A stretch of 64,000 bases of DNA from Candidatus Heimdallarchaeum endolithica (lineage in GTDB: Archaea; Asgardarchaeota; Heimdallarchaeia; Heimdallarchaeales; Heimdallarchaeaceae), in contig CP084167.1 of NCBI GenBank assembly GCA_021513715.1, positions 1 to 64,000 on the forward strand. The letters run 5' to 3'. Under the pieces are notes generated by a model. It was not told where the DNA came from and ran no database searches. It saw only the letters and a list, made by a program, of their open reading frames with translations. Both the position numbers and the translations under genes were made by a program. Below, in pieces: positions 9,601 to 18,081 of the stretch; positions within the stretch are counted from its first letter, which is position 1, and the number at the start of each line of letters is the position of its first letter.

Positions 9601-12087
9601 TTTGGAAATACAATGTCGTTGATGAATGATCTTGAACTAACAAACAGTTCTATTCATACACACCTTGAGAGTCAGACAAACAACATCACTATCCAAATTG
9701 ATAATACTAATACAAACATTGATACTCAAACAAATAATATCGTTATTGAAATTACGAATACAAACAGTACATTATCTCAGCAGCTGAACACAATCACAAC
9801 TGACATTGCTAATCTTCAAACAAATATTACGCTGCAAATTAATGATATCAGTTCGGAAATCAATAACTTACAAACAAATATTACTATACAAATTAACGAT
9901 CTTAATCAGACTGTTTTAAATGTCCAGACTAATCAGACGTTGCAATATAATGAATTGACTAGTTTAATCAACAACTTTGAAAGTAGTATGGACTCACAGC
10001 TTAACAGTATCAGTGTAAGTATTACGAACCTTCAAACTAACATGACTTTACAGTTCAATGATATAGATACAGCAATCACTAATACTGAAAGTAATATTAT
10101 TTCACAGATTAATAATCTTGAGACTATCATTAACAACTTTGAAACTTCAATGGATTCGCAGCTTAATTATCTATATCTGAATATTACTAACTTACAAAGC
10201 AATGTCACATTACAGTTTAATTCTATTAGTTCGGAAATCAATAACTTACAAACAAATATTACTATACAAATTAACGATCTTAATCAGACTGTTTTAAATG
10301 TCCAGACTAATCAGACGTTGCAATATAATGAATTGACTAGTTTAATCAACAACTTTGAAAGTAGTATGGACTCACAGCTTAACAGTATCAGTGTAAGTAT
10401 TACGAACCTTCAAACTAACATGACTTTACAGTTCAATGATATAGATACAGCAATCACTAATACTGAAAGTAATATTATTTCACAGATTAATAATCTTGAG
10501 ACTATCATTAACAACTTTGAAACTTCAATGGATTCGCAGCTTAATTATCTATATCTGAATATTACTAACTTACAAAGCAATGTCACATTACAGTTTAATT
10601 CTATTAGTTCGGAAATCAATAACTTACAAACTAATATGACTATACAGATAAACGATCTTAATCAGACTGTTATCAATGTTCAAACTAATCAAACGTTGCA
10701 ATATAATGAATTAACTTCGTTAATTAATAACTTCGAGACAAATATGGATTCACAGCTGAACTCTATCAATATCTCTATTACGAACCTTCAAACTAACATG
10801 ACTTTGCAGTTCAATGACATAAGCAACCAAATAACTAATATTAATAGCACTATTACAGAGCAATTAAACGAAATAGAGGTTTTAATCAACAACTTTGAGA
10901 CAAGTATGGATCAACAACTTAATTCTCTGAATGTCTCAATTTTAAACAATAGAGCAAATATAACAATGCAAATAAACGAGCTCGATATTGAGATACAAAA
11001 CGTTCACACAGAAGTGATTGCTCAAGCAAATAACATAAATGCGAATTTAGAGAATGTCAACGCAACAATATATACACAAACTATTGAAATACTTAATTCA
11101 ATTTATAACAATAACGCGACTATTTATAATCAAACAGTTACTTTGTTAAACGCTATAAGTCAAACAAATAGCACACTGTATGAACAATCGATTAGTATTT
11201 TGAATCAAATTGATTTGACTAACGCTACACAAGTCACTTTACTTTTGCAAACTTACGAATACTTACTTGACCAGGAAAACTATTATACAATTTATTTCAT
11301 CTTGACGAATCTTCAGGGTGTTGGATTGAATTTTGAAACAGCTGCAATATATGTAAATAACTCGCTTATCTCTGATTTTAAACAGATTTACTATAAAAAC
11401 AGCTTATTGTTTATCGAAGTTAGAGACTGGTTTAACAACACTTTGTTACTTACTAATATAACTGTAAGCATTAATAATCAAATTATTACTCTCAATTTAC
11501 CTTTAGTCGAACAAACATTTGAGAACGATTATGATGTTCCTGTAGAAGTCACCTTGATAAGTGTTTATAATGAAAATGAAACAGTTGGTTACACTATTTA
11601 CGCTCATTCTTCAATTACTATACTGCTTTTTGCTAATAGTTATCATGTAAAAGTAACACCCCTTGAAGATAGTTACACTAATGCGACACATATTACATAT
11701 TATTATCCTGAAACGAAGAAATTTCAAGATTTAGGCTACGATTCAAATAAGGTTTATAAAATAACCATGAGCACCAAAACAGAAGAACTCTACAGTTCTG
11801 ATGAAATCGATGCTACAGCACAAGCAAGAAACGCAAAAATGATGCTTATTATGAGCGCAATACTGAACGCGCTATTAATCACTTTTATTGGGTTTATCTC
11901 ACGTTACGGTATCGTTAAAACCTGGAATATCATTGCGACACCAATTTATTACTTCTTGAAATTCTTTACTGATTTATTCGAATTACCTGCACCTAAGTTA
12001 TTTATCAAAGATGAGGGGGGCATAGATTTTGTAACGGTGGAACAACAAAGAAAGTTCCATGAAAGAAGAGCAAGAGGTTTGATATAA
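6619..12087 (+). CDS. Giant secreted fibre-like protein with jelly-roll-like domains and coiled-coil stalk
   Basis: The 1822-residue protein starts with a signal anchor (NIILYSLVMMLIISNVINI). Residues about 75-1000 are aromatic- and serine-rich beta modules. Two of them, about 375-515 and 615-735, have the look of carbohydrate-binding jelly rolls, for example VFIYRIKGSTSDISF and FYFDNIKIW. Residues about 1005-1520 are a long coiled-coil-like stalk built from units with ITNLQTNMTLQFNDI and INNFESSMDSQLNSI. The stalk is packed with NIT, NMT, NVT and NQT sequons, so it would be heavily N-glycosylated. A beta domain, a membrane helix near 1750 and a basic cytoplasmic tail (FHERRARGLI) end it. It resembles a viral receptor-binding fibre or an adhesin. 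It sits in the structural operon with two anchored ectodomain proteins upstream. Confidence 0.7.
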   Translation: MKRNIILYSLVMMLIISNVINISLKQDDGNTQKETDNINSLYPEKDDEIADTQEESYLQQSDSSALRQSYATTDNSYKVNMATQVDTSTWYQGETIKTEMKFNKQIPDYYTYTSELYHSGSTTPFEDVDIAIISPGASLKDDSSNTYITFSPDSDITIANYIRTTFYSKIYAGGSGALYAQGYARWYYSGSSYYSTSVTSDSYTISTSYLDGSGYLHIYVNIYADDSADKLTFMVGFMNYETGNYETVLQIEKTGCGSSNFHLATAVIDYLYFQREEIIDNVRSTYKYTTQTTKIHKLEIYSIANVESISIYYPKHMIFSSISPTASYSLSSNILTIDNPVELKYSLFFSSNSSNFLALKDVSSEFQNNIGFEKGLFYDWKNAENSPYVFETIEHSSSIVSEGIFSLKLASTDTGSDLIYFYCNNFEPGEYYISFDYYISNLEYGYYNPSELRFSYYSSSSWRKTVLGTSDYYIANRWQKAFIYADIIPDSSNRIFRIYSYGAKGEFYFDNIKIWKVSTDIKTICSNKYEISSTFISWDGYKNPSLSNHKVNFDIYDATTQTLEESYSLATNENGLATWTLNQELEEKEYEIRAYTYSNWFGDRIEAQLGDRWDFEDSDTWVGKSADLFEQKEYYVHAYDDGDAAWHGMRTLADFQIYDSDVFIYRIKGSTSDISFNAFWVYDGSVSYSRTITFSTPGSWEIYTWNWGYDFSVSEIRFESKSSGVAFDIYMDYLKIVDESFFSPFYFTPEIFTSDPVLYESSDYFVLSSTNDDYNYEIFSDNQFIGYYSDLEIIPKNLTAGNHNLTAVLYSDSQNQAYIPSTYEYLYTITESELCTLTFYDQQGRYIDARTFVIFVNSERIYGDSFIWSDVSQTINLEIQDIFGHVIYSNSTEEYERFKDFVLDYYSVKIQNQQELPVWVSISSNGQIFSSWIFSWEVEEFRIYSGSYTFTVYYCSDPTASFTQVTTNGTYVSYAFDVNSDTALIVTGYTIADIFGNTMSLMNDLELTNSSIHTHLESQTNNITIQIDNTNTNIDTQTNNIVIEITNTNSTLSQQLNTITTDIANLQTNITLQINDISSEINNLQTNITIQINDLNQTVLNVQTNQTLQYNELTSLINNFESSMDSQLNSISVSITNLQTNMTLQFNDIDTAITNTESNIISQINNLETIINNFETSMDSQLNYLYLNITNLQSNVTLQFNSISSEINNLQTNITIQINDLNQTVLNVQTNQTLQYNELTSLINNFESSMDSQLNSISVSITNLQTNMTLQFNDIDTAITNTESNIISQINNLETIINNFETSMDSQLNYLYLNITNLQSNVTLQFNSISSEINNLQTNMTIQINDLNQTVINVQTNQTLQYNELTSLINNFETNMDSQLNSINISITNLQTNMTLQFNDISNQITNINSTITEQLNEIEVLINNFETSMDQQLNSLNVSILNNRANITMQINELDIEIQNVHTEVIAQANNINANLENVNATIYTQTIEILNSIYNNNATIYNQTVTLLNAISQTNSTLYEQSISILNQIDLTNATQVTLLLQTYEYLLDQENYYTIYFILTNLQGVGLNFETAAIYVNNSLISDFKQIYYKNSLLFIEVRDWFNNTLLLTNITVSINNQIITLNLPLVEQTFENDYDVPVEVTLISVYNENETVGYTIYAHSSITILLFANSYHVKVTPLEDSYTNATHITYYYPETKKFQDLGYDSNKVYKITMSTKTEELYSSDEIDATAQARNAKMMLIMSAILNALLITFIGFISRYGIVKTWNIIATPIYYFLKFFTDLFELPAPKLFIKDEGGIDFVTVEQQRKFHERRARGLI
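9850..10605 (+). repeat. Exact tandem duplication of a 378-bp coding unit
   Basis: A unit beginning AGTTCGGAAATCAATAAC occurs at 9850, again at 10228, and in diverged form at 10606. The first two copies read base for base alike, while the third differs at many third positions. The period of 378 bp equals 126 codons, so the frame is kept and the stalk is lengthened by one 126-residue unit. The identity implies a very recent duplication or ongoing unequal recombination. Confidence 0.85.
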
Positions 12088-12088
12088 A

Positions 12089-13645
12089 ATGAGTCAACAA
12101 TTAACAACATTACAAGAATCTGATTTGAAATTTAAGTTAAAAGTTAGATATGAATCTGAACCTAATACTATACTTGAGACTGCACATTTGATAAGTAAGG
12201 ATCTGCGAGTAAAAATCAAAGATGTTGGCATTCTTTTTGAAACTAAAGGAAAAGCTTGGGTTGTTGAAACCCTTGAATTGAACGAGGAAAAGATGCTTTC
12301 TACTGTCATACAGCAGACTGTTGGTGGAGCTTGGATTGCTTTTGAAGTAGTCCATGAGAAAGATGTGGCAATTGAAAAGATGTTTATTGAAGTAGAACGT
12401 GCAAGCAGAGATTTATCAATCATGATGTATCCCATGTATTTTGTTATTGGTGTTTTAATGGTTATTGAGTTCTTACTTATTAAAAAGACAGTTTTCGAGA
12501 AAGAGCTGATTATACTAACAAGACAAGACTGGCAAGTAATCATGTGGATTAGCATAGCAGTCATTGGTTGGTTTGGTTTTCTGTTATATTACGTTCGTAA
12601 GCAACGTATTCATGAAGCTTATTTTCAGTCTATAGGTCTTGATTACACTACAGAACGAACACTTGATTTTTACTTTTTGTCTCAAACAATATTCAAGCAA
12701 AAAAAGACCCTACGTTACACCATAACTCTTCAATGTCTGAGAGGGTATTATTATCACCCTGATCTTCCTGAAAAAGTTTTTTTTAGTCAAGACAGGACAG
12801 ATATTTTAACTTTAGAAGACATTAAACATCAACTAAAGCTTGCTACAGATGCAATTAAAGTTCTTGAAGAAAAAGAATTTGAAATCTATGAAGAAATAGA
12901 GACAATTAAAAGTGAAGAGAGAGAGTTACAACGAGCTTATTTACAACACGATGATATTGAATTAGAAGAAAGATTAAAGGAAATCAGTACTTTACTTAAA
13001 CAAAAGAAAGACCAGATCGCAGAAATACAAAAAGAGATAGCAAAAACAAAAGAAGAAAAGCTTAAACGTAAAGCAGTTTTACAAAAAGAGTTTTTTGATA
13101 TTATAAAGAATGTTTTTGGTTTAGAATTTACTACAAAACATAAAGAAAAGAAAAATGAATTTTTATACGCCTATGATCATATACAAAAGCTTCGTTCTGT
13201 TGTAGCAGACTTGAGAAATCAGAACATCACACTCAAACAAGCTCTTGCAGGAACATATAATACTCTTACTCAATTACAGGATACATTTAATCAACAAGTT
13301 GCAGAAGAAAGTGCCAGGAGAACATCAACAAATTATGAATATTTGATTACTGACGAAGACAAACTAGCTCAAGCTCAAAATAACAAAAAACAGCAAAAAC
13401 AGAGTTCTTCAGTTAGTGGAGATATGATTCTTAACGCATTAATCAAACTAGCTGTATTTGCAGGAGTAATTGGCGGACTTGTATACGCAATAATTACAAT
13501 TATCAAAAACGTTGCTGCACTTAACCCTCTTGTTGCTGTTCTAATAATTCTTGGTATGGCCATCGCTTTAACAGTTGCTTACAAACTGACAAACCGTTTC
13601 ATTTCATTTGCTACTGATACAAATGCCAGGATAAAACTTCAGTAA
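12089..13645 (+). CDS. Membrane protein with two transmembrane pairs and central coiled coil
   Basis: The 518-residue protein starts one base after the giant fibre gene. A soluble N-terminal region (about 1-110) is followed by two membrane helices near 110-130 and 150-170, a cytosolic-looking region, a long coiled coil at about 250-340 (LEEKEFEIYEEIETIK and neighbours) and two more helices near 447-505. The charge pattern suggests that the coiled coil lies on one side of the membrane as a scaffold. No enzymatic motif is visible. Its place between the fibre and small helical genes suggests a role in assembling or anchoring the surface structure. Confidence 0.6.
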   Translation: MSQQLTTLQESDLKFKLKVRYESEPNTILETAHLISKDLRVKIKDVGILFETKGKAWVVETLELNEEKMLSTVIQQTVGGAWIAFEVVHEKDVAIEKMFIEVERASRDLSIMMYPMYFVIGVLMVIEFLLIKKTVFEKELIILTRQDWQVIMWISIAVIGWFGFLLYYVRKQRIHEAYFQSIGLDYTTERTLDFYFLSQTIFKQKKTLRYTITLQCLRGYYYHPDLPEKVFFSQDRTDILTLEDIKHQLKLATDAIKVLEEKEFEIYEEIETIKSEERELQRAYLQHDDIELEERLKEISTLLKQKKDQIAEIQKEIAKTKEEKLKRKAVLQKEFFDIIKNVFGLEFTTKHKEKKNEFLYAYDHIQKLRSVVADLRNQNITLKQALAGTYNTLTQLQDTFNQQVAEESARRTSTNYEYLITDEDKLAQAQNNKKQQKQSSSVSGDMILNALIKLAVFAGVIGGLVYAIITIIKNVAALNPLVAVLIILGMAIALTVAYKLTNRFISFATDTNARIKLQ

Positions 13646-13662
13646 AATTTTGAGGTGAAATA

Positions 13663-14133
13663 TTGTCAAGTACATTCAACGATTTGGAACAAATACTCGA
13701 GCTTGTAAGAGAAGAAGTAAAAAACGCAATAGATGAATATAAGAAAACAGCTCCTGAATTTAAAAAGCAAATAGATGAATTATTCTCTTTTAGTGTCGAT
13801 TTTGAAAAAAGTACAAGTAAAATTATACAGTTAATCATGGACTATGCAGAAAAACCTCACAATGCTCTTCCTATTATCCCAAGCATAATGGATACTACCC
13901 AGGATTTAATCACAACACAAAAAAACTACGATAGAGCAAAAAGATTTCCCCATTTGTTTCCTTATAACTTAACTGCTCTACGGAGCCAATATTTACAACT
14001 TAAACAACTATGGAACAAAAAAATTTGGATTCTTATAGTTAGAGCAAAACTTAGTACTCGTGTACAACGGAGTATTTGGTCAGCTCTTGAAAAACTCAAT
14101 CAATTTGATTTTGGAGGAGATGCAACGATATGA
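13663..14133 (+). CDS. Small helical protein, structural-operon member
   Basis: The 156-residue product starts at TTG, selected because GAGGTGA lies at the proper distance upstream. It is predicted to be mostly alpha-helical, with an N-terminal amphipathic helix (NDLEQILELVREEVKNAIDEY) and a basic C-terminal half. It has no signal peptide or membrane segment. It overlaps the next gene by four bases (ATGA), so the two are probably made in equal amounts. No family is recognised; a cytoplasmic partner of the neighbouring membrane proteins is a reasonable guess. Confidence 0.55.
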   Translation: MSSTFNDLEQILELVREEVKNAIDEYKKTAPEFKKQIDELFSFSVDFEKSTSKIIQLIMDYAEKPHNALPIIPSIMDTTQDLITTQKNYDRAKRFPHLFPYNLTALRSQYLQLKQLWNKKIWILIVRAKLSTRVQRSIWSALEKLNQFDFGGDATI

Positions 14134-14852
14134 ATAGGCAGTTTAGGAATAATTTACTAATAATTTTTGTTATTTTTGTTATTGTTACATTCTTTATTCA
14201 GCAAGAAACAATTGTTGTTGAAGCTGCAAGAAATAAAACAACTGAAGGAATTTATACTGTTATTGATTATACAAGTGAGCTTTTCCCAGATTATGAAGAA
14301 TTTACAATCAGCTTTTTCATTAAGAGAACAGATTACCTTTTACTTGAAAAAAATGAGAGTTTCTTTATTACAGGATACCGTATAGTTCTCAACACTACCT
14401 TACTAGCTTATGTTGCTTACCATGACGTATTTGATTATAAACCAGAGTTAGAAAAAATTACACTTACATATGACAGAAGCGACTGGAATCTCACACAAAG
14501 TGACTATAATGCTGAACATAAACTAACAATACAAATCAGTTCAGTAGCCATTGATCCAGAAGGTAATGAGAAAAGAATAGCTGATGATATAATAACCACT
14601 ACTGTTTTTTTCGAAAGAGAAGCTACAGCTCAAGAAGTATTGAGCATTGTATTATTTACTTTAGTTCCGCTGATTGTTCTTTCAATTATTTTTGCCATTC
14701 ATCATAGATTGAATGAACGAACTTTTGAGAATGTTACCTACAGTAATATGCTCTACTTTATGTTCAGAAGAATTAAAAAGAGGAGAGTCAAAAAGTATGG
14801 TAGATATTATAGAAAAAAACACATTAAAAGGAAAAAAGCTCAAAGAATATAA
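14130..14852 (+). CDS. Membrane protein with ectodomain and very basic tail
   Basis: The 240-residue product has an N-terminal hydrophobic segment (LLIIFVIFVIVTFFI) that may be a signal peptide or an anchor. A beta-rich ectodomain of about 135 residues follows, with sequons (NKT, NES, NTT, NLT), then a second membrane helix near 172-195. The final 40 residues are extremely basic (RRIKKRR, YYRKKHIKRKK). Such a tail inside the membrane could touch DNA or acidic lipid, as expected of a virion membrane protein that holds the genome. It overlaps both neighbours. No homologous family is recognised. Confidence 0.55.
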   Translation: MNRQFRNNLLIIFVIFVIVTFFIQQETIVVEAARNKTTEGIYTVIDYTSELFPDYEEFTISFFIKRTDYLLLEKNESFFITGYRIVLNTTLLAYVAYHDVFDYKPELEKITLTYDRSDWNLTQSDYNAEHKLTIQISSVAIDPEGNEKRIADDIITTTVFFEREATAQEVLSIVLFTLVPLIVLSIIFAIHHRLNERTFENVTYSNMLYFMFRRIKKRRVKKYGRYYRKKHIKRKKAQRI

Positions 14853-15396
14853 AAACTATAAAGAGCATAAATACAGGCAAATAGCTGAAACTTCGAGATA
14901 TATCTATGTACGTTCATTCTATCCCATGAATAAAGGCTCTTCTGCAGTGAGGACAATTATTGACATTCGTTTTTACAAAAATAACAAAGTAAAAGATATA
15001 CGCAGTTATTATGTAGATAAAAAAGGAATAAAGCATCTTTTAGAGCTGATTTCTTTTAGTTCAAATAAAACTAAAATTTTACAAGTTGATATTCATGCAA
15101 TAATGAGACTTTTCAAGGATTTTAAAACACATTTGGCAATTAATCAAAAAGGAGAATACATTCTTCAACATTTAAAACTAACAAATACTTTAGAGCGATA
15201 TGGTCTTTCAGCTGAACTCTACCTTAATAATAAATTAGCTGCTTCTACGAGTTATTATAATCCAAGACTACATAAATACAGAGAAAAAGTTGCTGAAATT
15301 AATGGCCCTGGATATAGACTTACTTTTCGAATATTAAATGAAGTAAAATATAACCTCCATGGGAAAAATTATCTTAAAAAGTTTTTTAGGAGTTGA
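14797..15396 (+). CDS. Unknown basic protein, last gene of the structural operon
   Basis: I take ATG 14797 as start because AGAGGAGAG precedes it; longer in-frame starts run deep into the previous gene. The 199-residue product is basic, has no membrane segment, and alternates beta strands and helices (TIIDIRFYKNNKVKDIRSYYV). Its start lies inside the preceding gene, whose 3' end encodes the basic tail, so both frames use the same lysine-rich bases. Function is unknown. Its end overlaps by 28 bases the tail of a minus-strand gene. Confidence 0.5.
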   Translation: MVDIIEKNTLKGKKLKEYKNYKEHKYRQIAETSRYIYVRSFYPMNKGSSAVRTIIDIRFYKNNKVKDIRSYYVDKKGIKHLLELISFSSNKTKILQVDIHAIMRLFKDFKTHLAINQKGEYILQHLKLTNTLERYGLSAELYLNNKLAASTSYYNPRLHKYREKVAEINGPGYRLTFRILNEVKYNLHGKNYLKKFFRS

Positions 15397-15665
15397 AATA
15401 AATTGAACAACTCTTTATATGCTCTTTTGGGTGCTTTTTTATCATACCAGGAAACAAGATCATATATCTCCCAGATTATATTGCAAAGCTCTTCATTATC
15501 ACTTTCTATAGGATCACTTAATTCTATTAATTCTTGTAGCATCTTAAAAGGAACTTTACGCTTTTTTACATCCTTTTCATATTCAAGTAAGAATTTGGCT
15601 AAAGCTGTAAAGGATTTAGTGAAATCATCTTTTTCTTCTACCATTTTGATTTTTGCACTCATCAA
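15369..15665 (-). CDS. Small charged helical protein, opposite strand
   Basis: The 98-residue product (likely start ATG 15662) is helical and charged, with FTKSFTALAKFLLEYEKDV and LCNIIWEIYDLVSWY as amphipathic helices. It is alone on the minus strand between the structural operon and the ATPase gene. The plus-strand frame over the same bases gives a serine- and leucine-rich product with no ribosome site, so the minus frame is more credible. It may be a small regulator transcribed against the structural operon. No family is recognised. Confidence 0.45.
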   Translation of the reverse strand: MMSAKIKMVEEKDDFTKSFTALAKFLLEYEKDVKKRKVPFKMLQELIELSDPIESDNEELCNIIWEIYDLVSWYDKKAPKRAYKELFNLFQLLKNFLR

Positions 15666-15745
15666 TTATATTTGCTACATGCAATCTAATAAAGGTTGTT
15701 TCTTAACATATTTATTTTTTGATAAAAACTTAAGGGGTAATATAA

Positions 15746-17707
15746 ATGAGTATTAATGGTTTTTCAGCTCGTCCCTCTACTTTTTACGATGTTTCTAAAC
15801 TTTTCAAATCTTCAGAAACGAAAAAAATTGTTAGAAAAAACGTTTCTTACATAATAAAGAAAGAATTTGAGTATGTAATCACTAAACAACTCAATATAGT
15901 CATAGATATTTTTGGACTTCCTGGTTCAGGTAAAAGTGAGAATGCTTTTGCTCTCTGGTTCCTCTGGAAAAAAATGAATAAAGAGCTTTTAGATAGAGAA
16001 GTTCATTTACATATCTCTTTCAATCGCTATGAAACAATCAATGCTGTGAAAAAAGCTAAGCCTGGAGATTTGATAATTCAGGACGAAGATAGTCGGTTAA
16101 GTGGCCATGGTTCTCAAACAGCTGTTGATCAGATGAATAACGTTATTGATCATATTAGAGAGACACAAATCAGTTTTATTTTTGTTAGCCCTCACCCTAA
16201 ATCTACTTTAGCTTTAGCAAACTTAAAACTTGAGCAATTACTGAAAAATTATGATAAAAGGCAAAATTTTGCTCTTTTAAGAAATAATGCTGATAAGCTT
16301 CTTGGACATGTAATAATCAATTTACATAATGATGAGGAATTTAGAAAACAATATAGAGCTCTAAAAACGCAAAATCTTGAAAAATTGAAACAGAAACAAG
16401 GAAGGGATAGTGTCCAAATTTCTATTGAACAACTTGAAGAAGATTCTAACTGTATAATCAATGCAAGTATAGAACATAATATTTCTATAGAGCAAAAAAG
16501 AGATGTTGAGCTTTTAGCCGCTCTAAGTGGAGTTAGCGGTCATACAAAATATATTGATTATCTTACTAACTACATCCTGAAAAAGAAAGTTTCTCAAAAC
16601 AACTTTTTTGTTGATGATGAGAAAAGTATCCCTAACATCTCAGACAGTTCTAAGTTTATTTTGTTAAGAGATTTAATTTGTTCATATTTTACAACAAAGC
16701 TAAATGTTCCCGAACCCTTCTCAAGAGTTGCTACTGCCATGTTACTCTGGGAAAAAGAATTATACACTCTTAAAGGTCAAAAGCTTTATCCTTCCACTGT
16801 TAAACTTGATTTAGTTAAGCGTACAGATATAGCTAAAATGTGGGCAGATAAAGTATCAGCTCAATCAATTTATCAAGCCATCAGTCAATATGCAGATCAA
16901 TATCACGAGTGCTGGAACAAACTTACTACTCACGATTTAGAACAAATAGGTGAATTTTATGCCTATAAATGCCTAAAGGGCGCTTTATCTAATTTTTCCC
17001 AGATTGCAAACCTAAACCCCCCTCTCTTTTCTTCTTCTTCTTCCCCCCTTTTTCTTTCTCTTTCTCTTTCTCTTTCTCTTTCTCTTTCTCTTTCTCGTCA
17101 GGTTCGTGATTCTTTCAACCAGGATTCTTCTTTGAAGCCTTACGATCTTGCTCTTTTTTCCGATCCTGATACTGCTGGTGATATTTCTGATAGTGATTCT
17201 GCTGATGCTCTTGCTCTTGATCATTTTGCTTTGGCCCTTTTCAATCATAAACTCCTTACTACCAAACGTAGCAGTAGTGAAAAAAGGTTTGGTGAGAAGT
17301 TAGATTCTCATCCTGGACTCAAATTTATGTGGAAGACTGAAACTCGTCCTTTCCATGAAACTATTTCTTTGTTTATTCCTGGAGAAGACCAGGAAAGAAA
17401 ACTTCAGGAAGCTTTTTACCGTGAAAAATACACCGAACTAGTCCAAAAATTACATTCTCTCCTTAGTCCTTTATTAACTGAAGAAGAGAAAACAAAAGCA
17501 AAAGCAAAAGCAAAAGAAAAAGAAAAAGAAAAAATGAAAGAGAAAATTCCCCGGGGAATAGAAATTTTTCTGGAAGGTTTAGGTTCTGAACTGGACTTCA
17601 ACAATCTGACACTCGAACAAGTAATTATACTTACAGTAATACAAGAGGAGAAGGTTAGGTCTGGAAAAGAGAACAAAAAAAAGAAGAGGTTTGATATAGA
17701 TGTGTAG
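15746..17707 (+). CDS. P-loop ATPase, candidate genome-packaging or DNA-translocation motor
   Basis: The 653-residue protein has a Walker A motif near residue 55 (GLPGSGKSE) and a Walker B-like DLIIQDED near 110, followed by a threonine/glutamine-rich strand (ETQISFIFVSPHP) in the place of a sensor. This arrangement is reminiscent of HerA/FtsK-like or Zot-like ATPases, which drive DNA or protein through membranes, but the family is not certain. The C-terminal half is a poorly conserved extension with two hexanucleotide repeats that encode LS dipeptides and lysine/alanine/glutamate runs. The ribosome site AGGGGT precedes the ATG. Position after a surface-protein operon supports a packaging or secretion motor. 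Confidence 0.65.
   Translation: MSINGFSARPSTFYDVSKLFKSSETKKIVRKNVSYIIKKEFEYVITKQLNIVIDIFGLPGSGKSENAFALWFLWKKMNKELLDREVHLHISFNRYETINAVKKAKPGDLIIQDEDSRLSGHGSQTAVDQMNNVIDHIRETQISFIFVSPHPKSTLALANLKLEQLLKNYDKRQNFALLRNNADKLLGHVIINLHNDEEFRKQYRALKTQNLEKLKQKQGRDSVQISIEQLEEDSNCIINASIEHNISIEQKRDVELLAALSGVSGHTKYIDYLTNYILKKKVSQNNFFVDDEKSIPNISDSSKFILLRDLICSYFTTKLNVPEPFSRVATAMLLWEKELYTLKGQKLYPSTVKLDLVKRTDIAKMWADKVSAQSIYQAISQYADQYHECWNKLTTHDLEQIGEFYAYKCLKGALSNFSQIANLNPPLFSSSSSPLFLSLSLSLSLSLSLSRQVRDSFNQDSSLKPYDLALFSDPDTAGDISDSDSADALALDHFALALFNHKLLTTKRSSSEKRFGEKLDSHPGLKFMWKTETRPFHETISLFIPGEDQERKLQEAFYREKYTELVQKLHSLLSPLLTEEEKTKAKAKAKEKEKEKMKEKIPRGIEIFLEGLGSELDFNNLTLEQVIILTVIQEEKVRSGKENKKKKRFDIDV
17055..17096 (+). 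repeat. Hexanucleotide microsatellite in the ATPase gene (seven units)
   Basis: Seven tandem copies of a pyrimidine hexamer (CTTTCT in one phase) encode seven leucine-serine dipeptides. The unit is divisible by three, so changes in copy number would lengthen or shorten the protein without a frameshift. It lies in the variable linker of the ATPase. Confidence 0.85.
17491..17535 (+). repeat. Second hexanucleotide microsatellite in the ATPase gene
   Basis: Consecutive AAAAGC units pass into AAAAGA units and encode alternating lysine-alanine and lysine-glutamate pairs. The product is a straight charged helix. The unit again keeps the reading frame. Confidence 0.75.
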
Positions 17708-17885
17708 AATGTTTTCTAATCTTGAACTTGCATATATACTTAAAACTGCTAATCTTCTTTTTCTTTACCCAAATTTAGAAGATTTATATTTCTTCAATGA
17801 ACAGCTCAAAAATCCAAAAAATATTATTGAACTTGATCCAGTTCAGGATAAAAAATTAATTGAATTTCTGTTGAATTTGGATTGA
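17700..17885 (+). CDS. Small hypothetical protein after the ATPase
   Basis: The 61-residue frame starts within the last codons of the ATPase gene (overlap eight bases). It is rich in leucine and asparagine with helical potential (LELAYILKTANLLFLY). There is no separate ribosome site except the AGAGGTTTGAT region upstream. It may be a coupled small gene; support is only its overlap and composition. The 196 bases after it hold a possible TATA (TTTATAAAC near 17957) and a GGGCA/TGCCC hairpin. Confidence 0.35.
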   Translation: MCRMFSNLELAYILKTANLLFLYPNLEDLYFFNEQLKNPKNIIELDPVQDKKLIEFLLNLD

Positions 17886-18081
17886 TTAATATATTTCAGA
17901 ATCTAATCAAGAGTAGATAGAAATCTTTGAAATTCCTCTTTTGACTTGGGCACTTGTTTATAAACACTTTAAATTCTTGCCCGTGAAATAGTTAATTTCT
18001 AAGTAAGAATATGCGTTTTGGTATGATTGGCTGAAGACTAACAGAAAGAAATATTAATGTCAAGTATATTAAATAAATAAT

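Noticed and set aside
15403..15756. A 117-residue plus-strand frame over the small helical minus-strand gene
   Set aside because: It has no ribosome site and the translation is a serine/leucine run. The minus-strand frame is more protein-like.
17041..17100. CRISPR array or intergenic tandem repeat
   Set aside because: The repeat is a 6-bp microsatellite in a coding frame and has no spacers.
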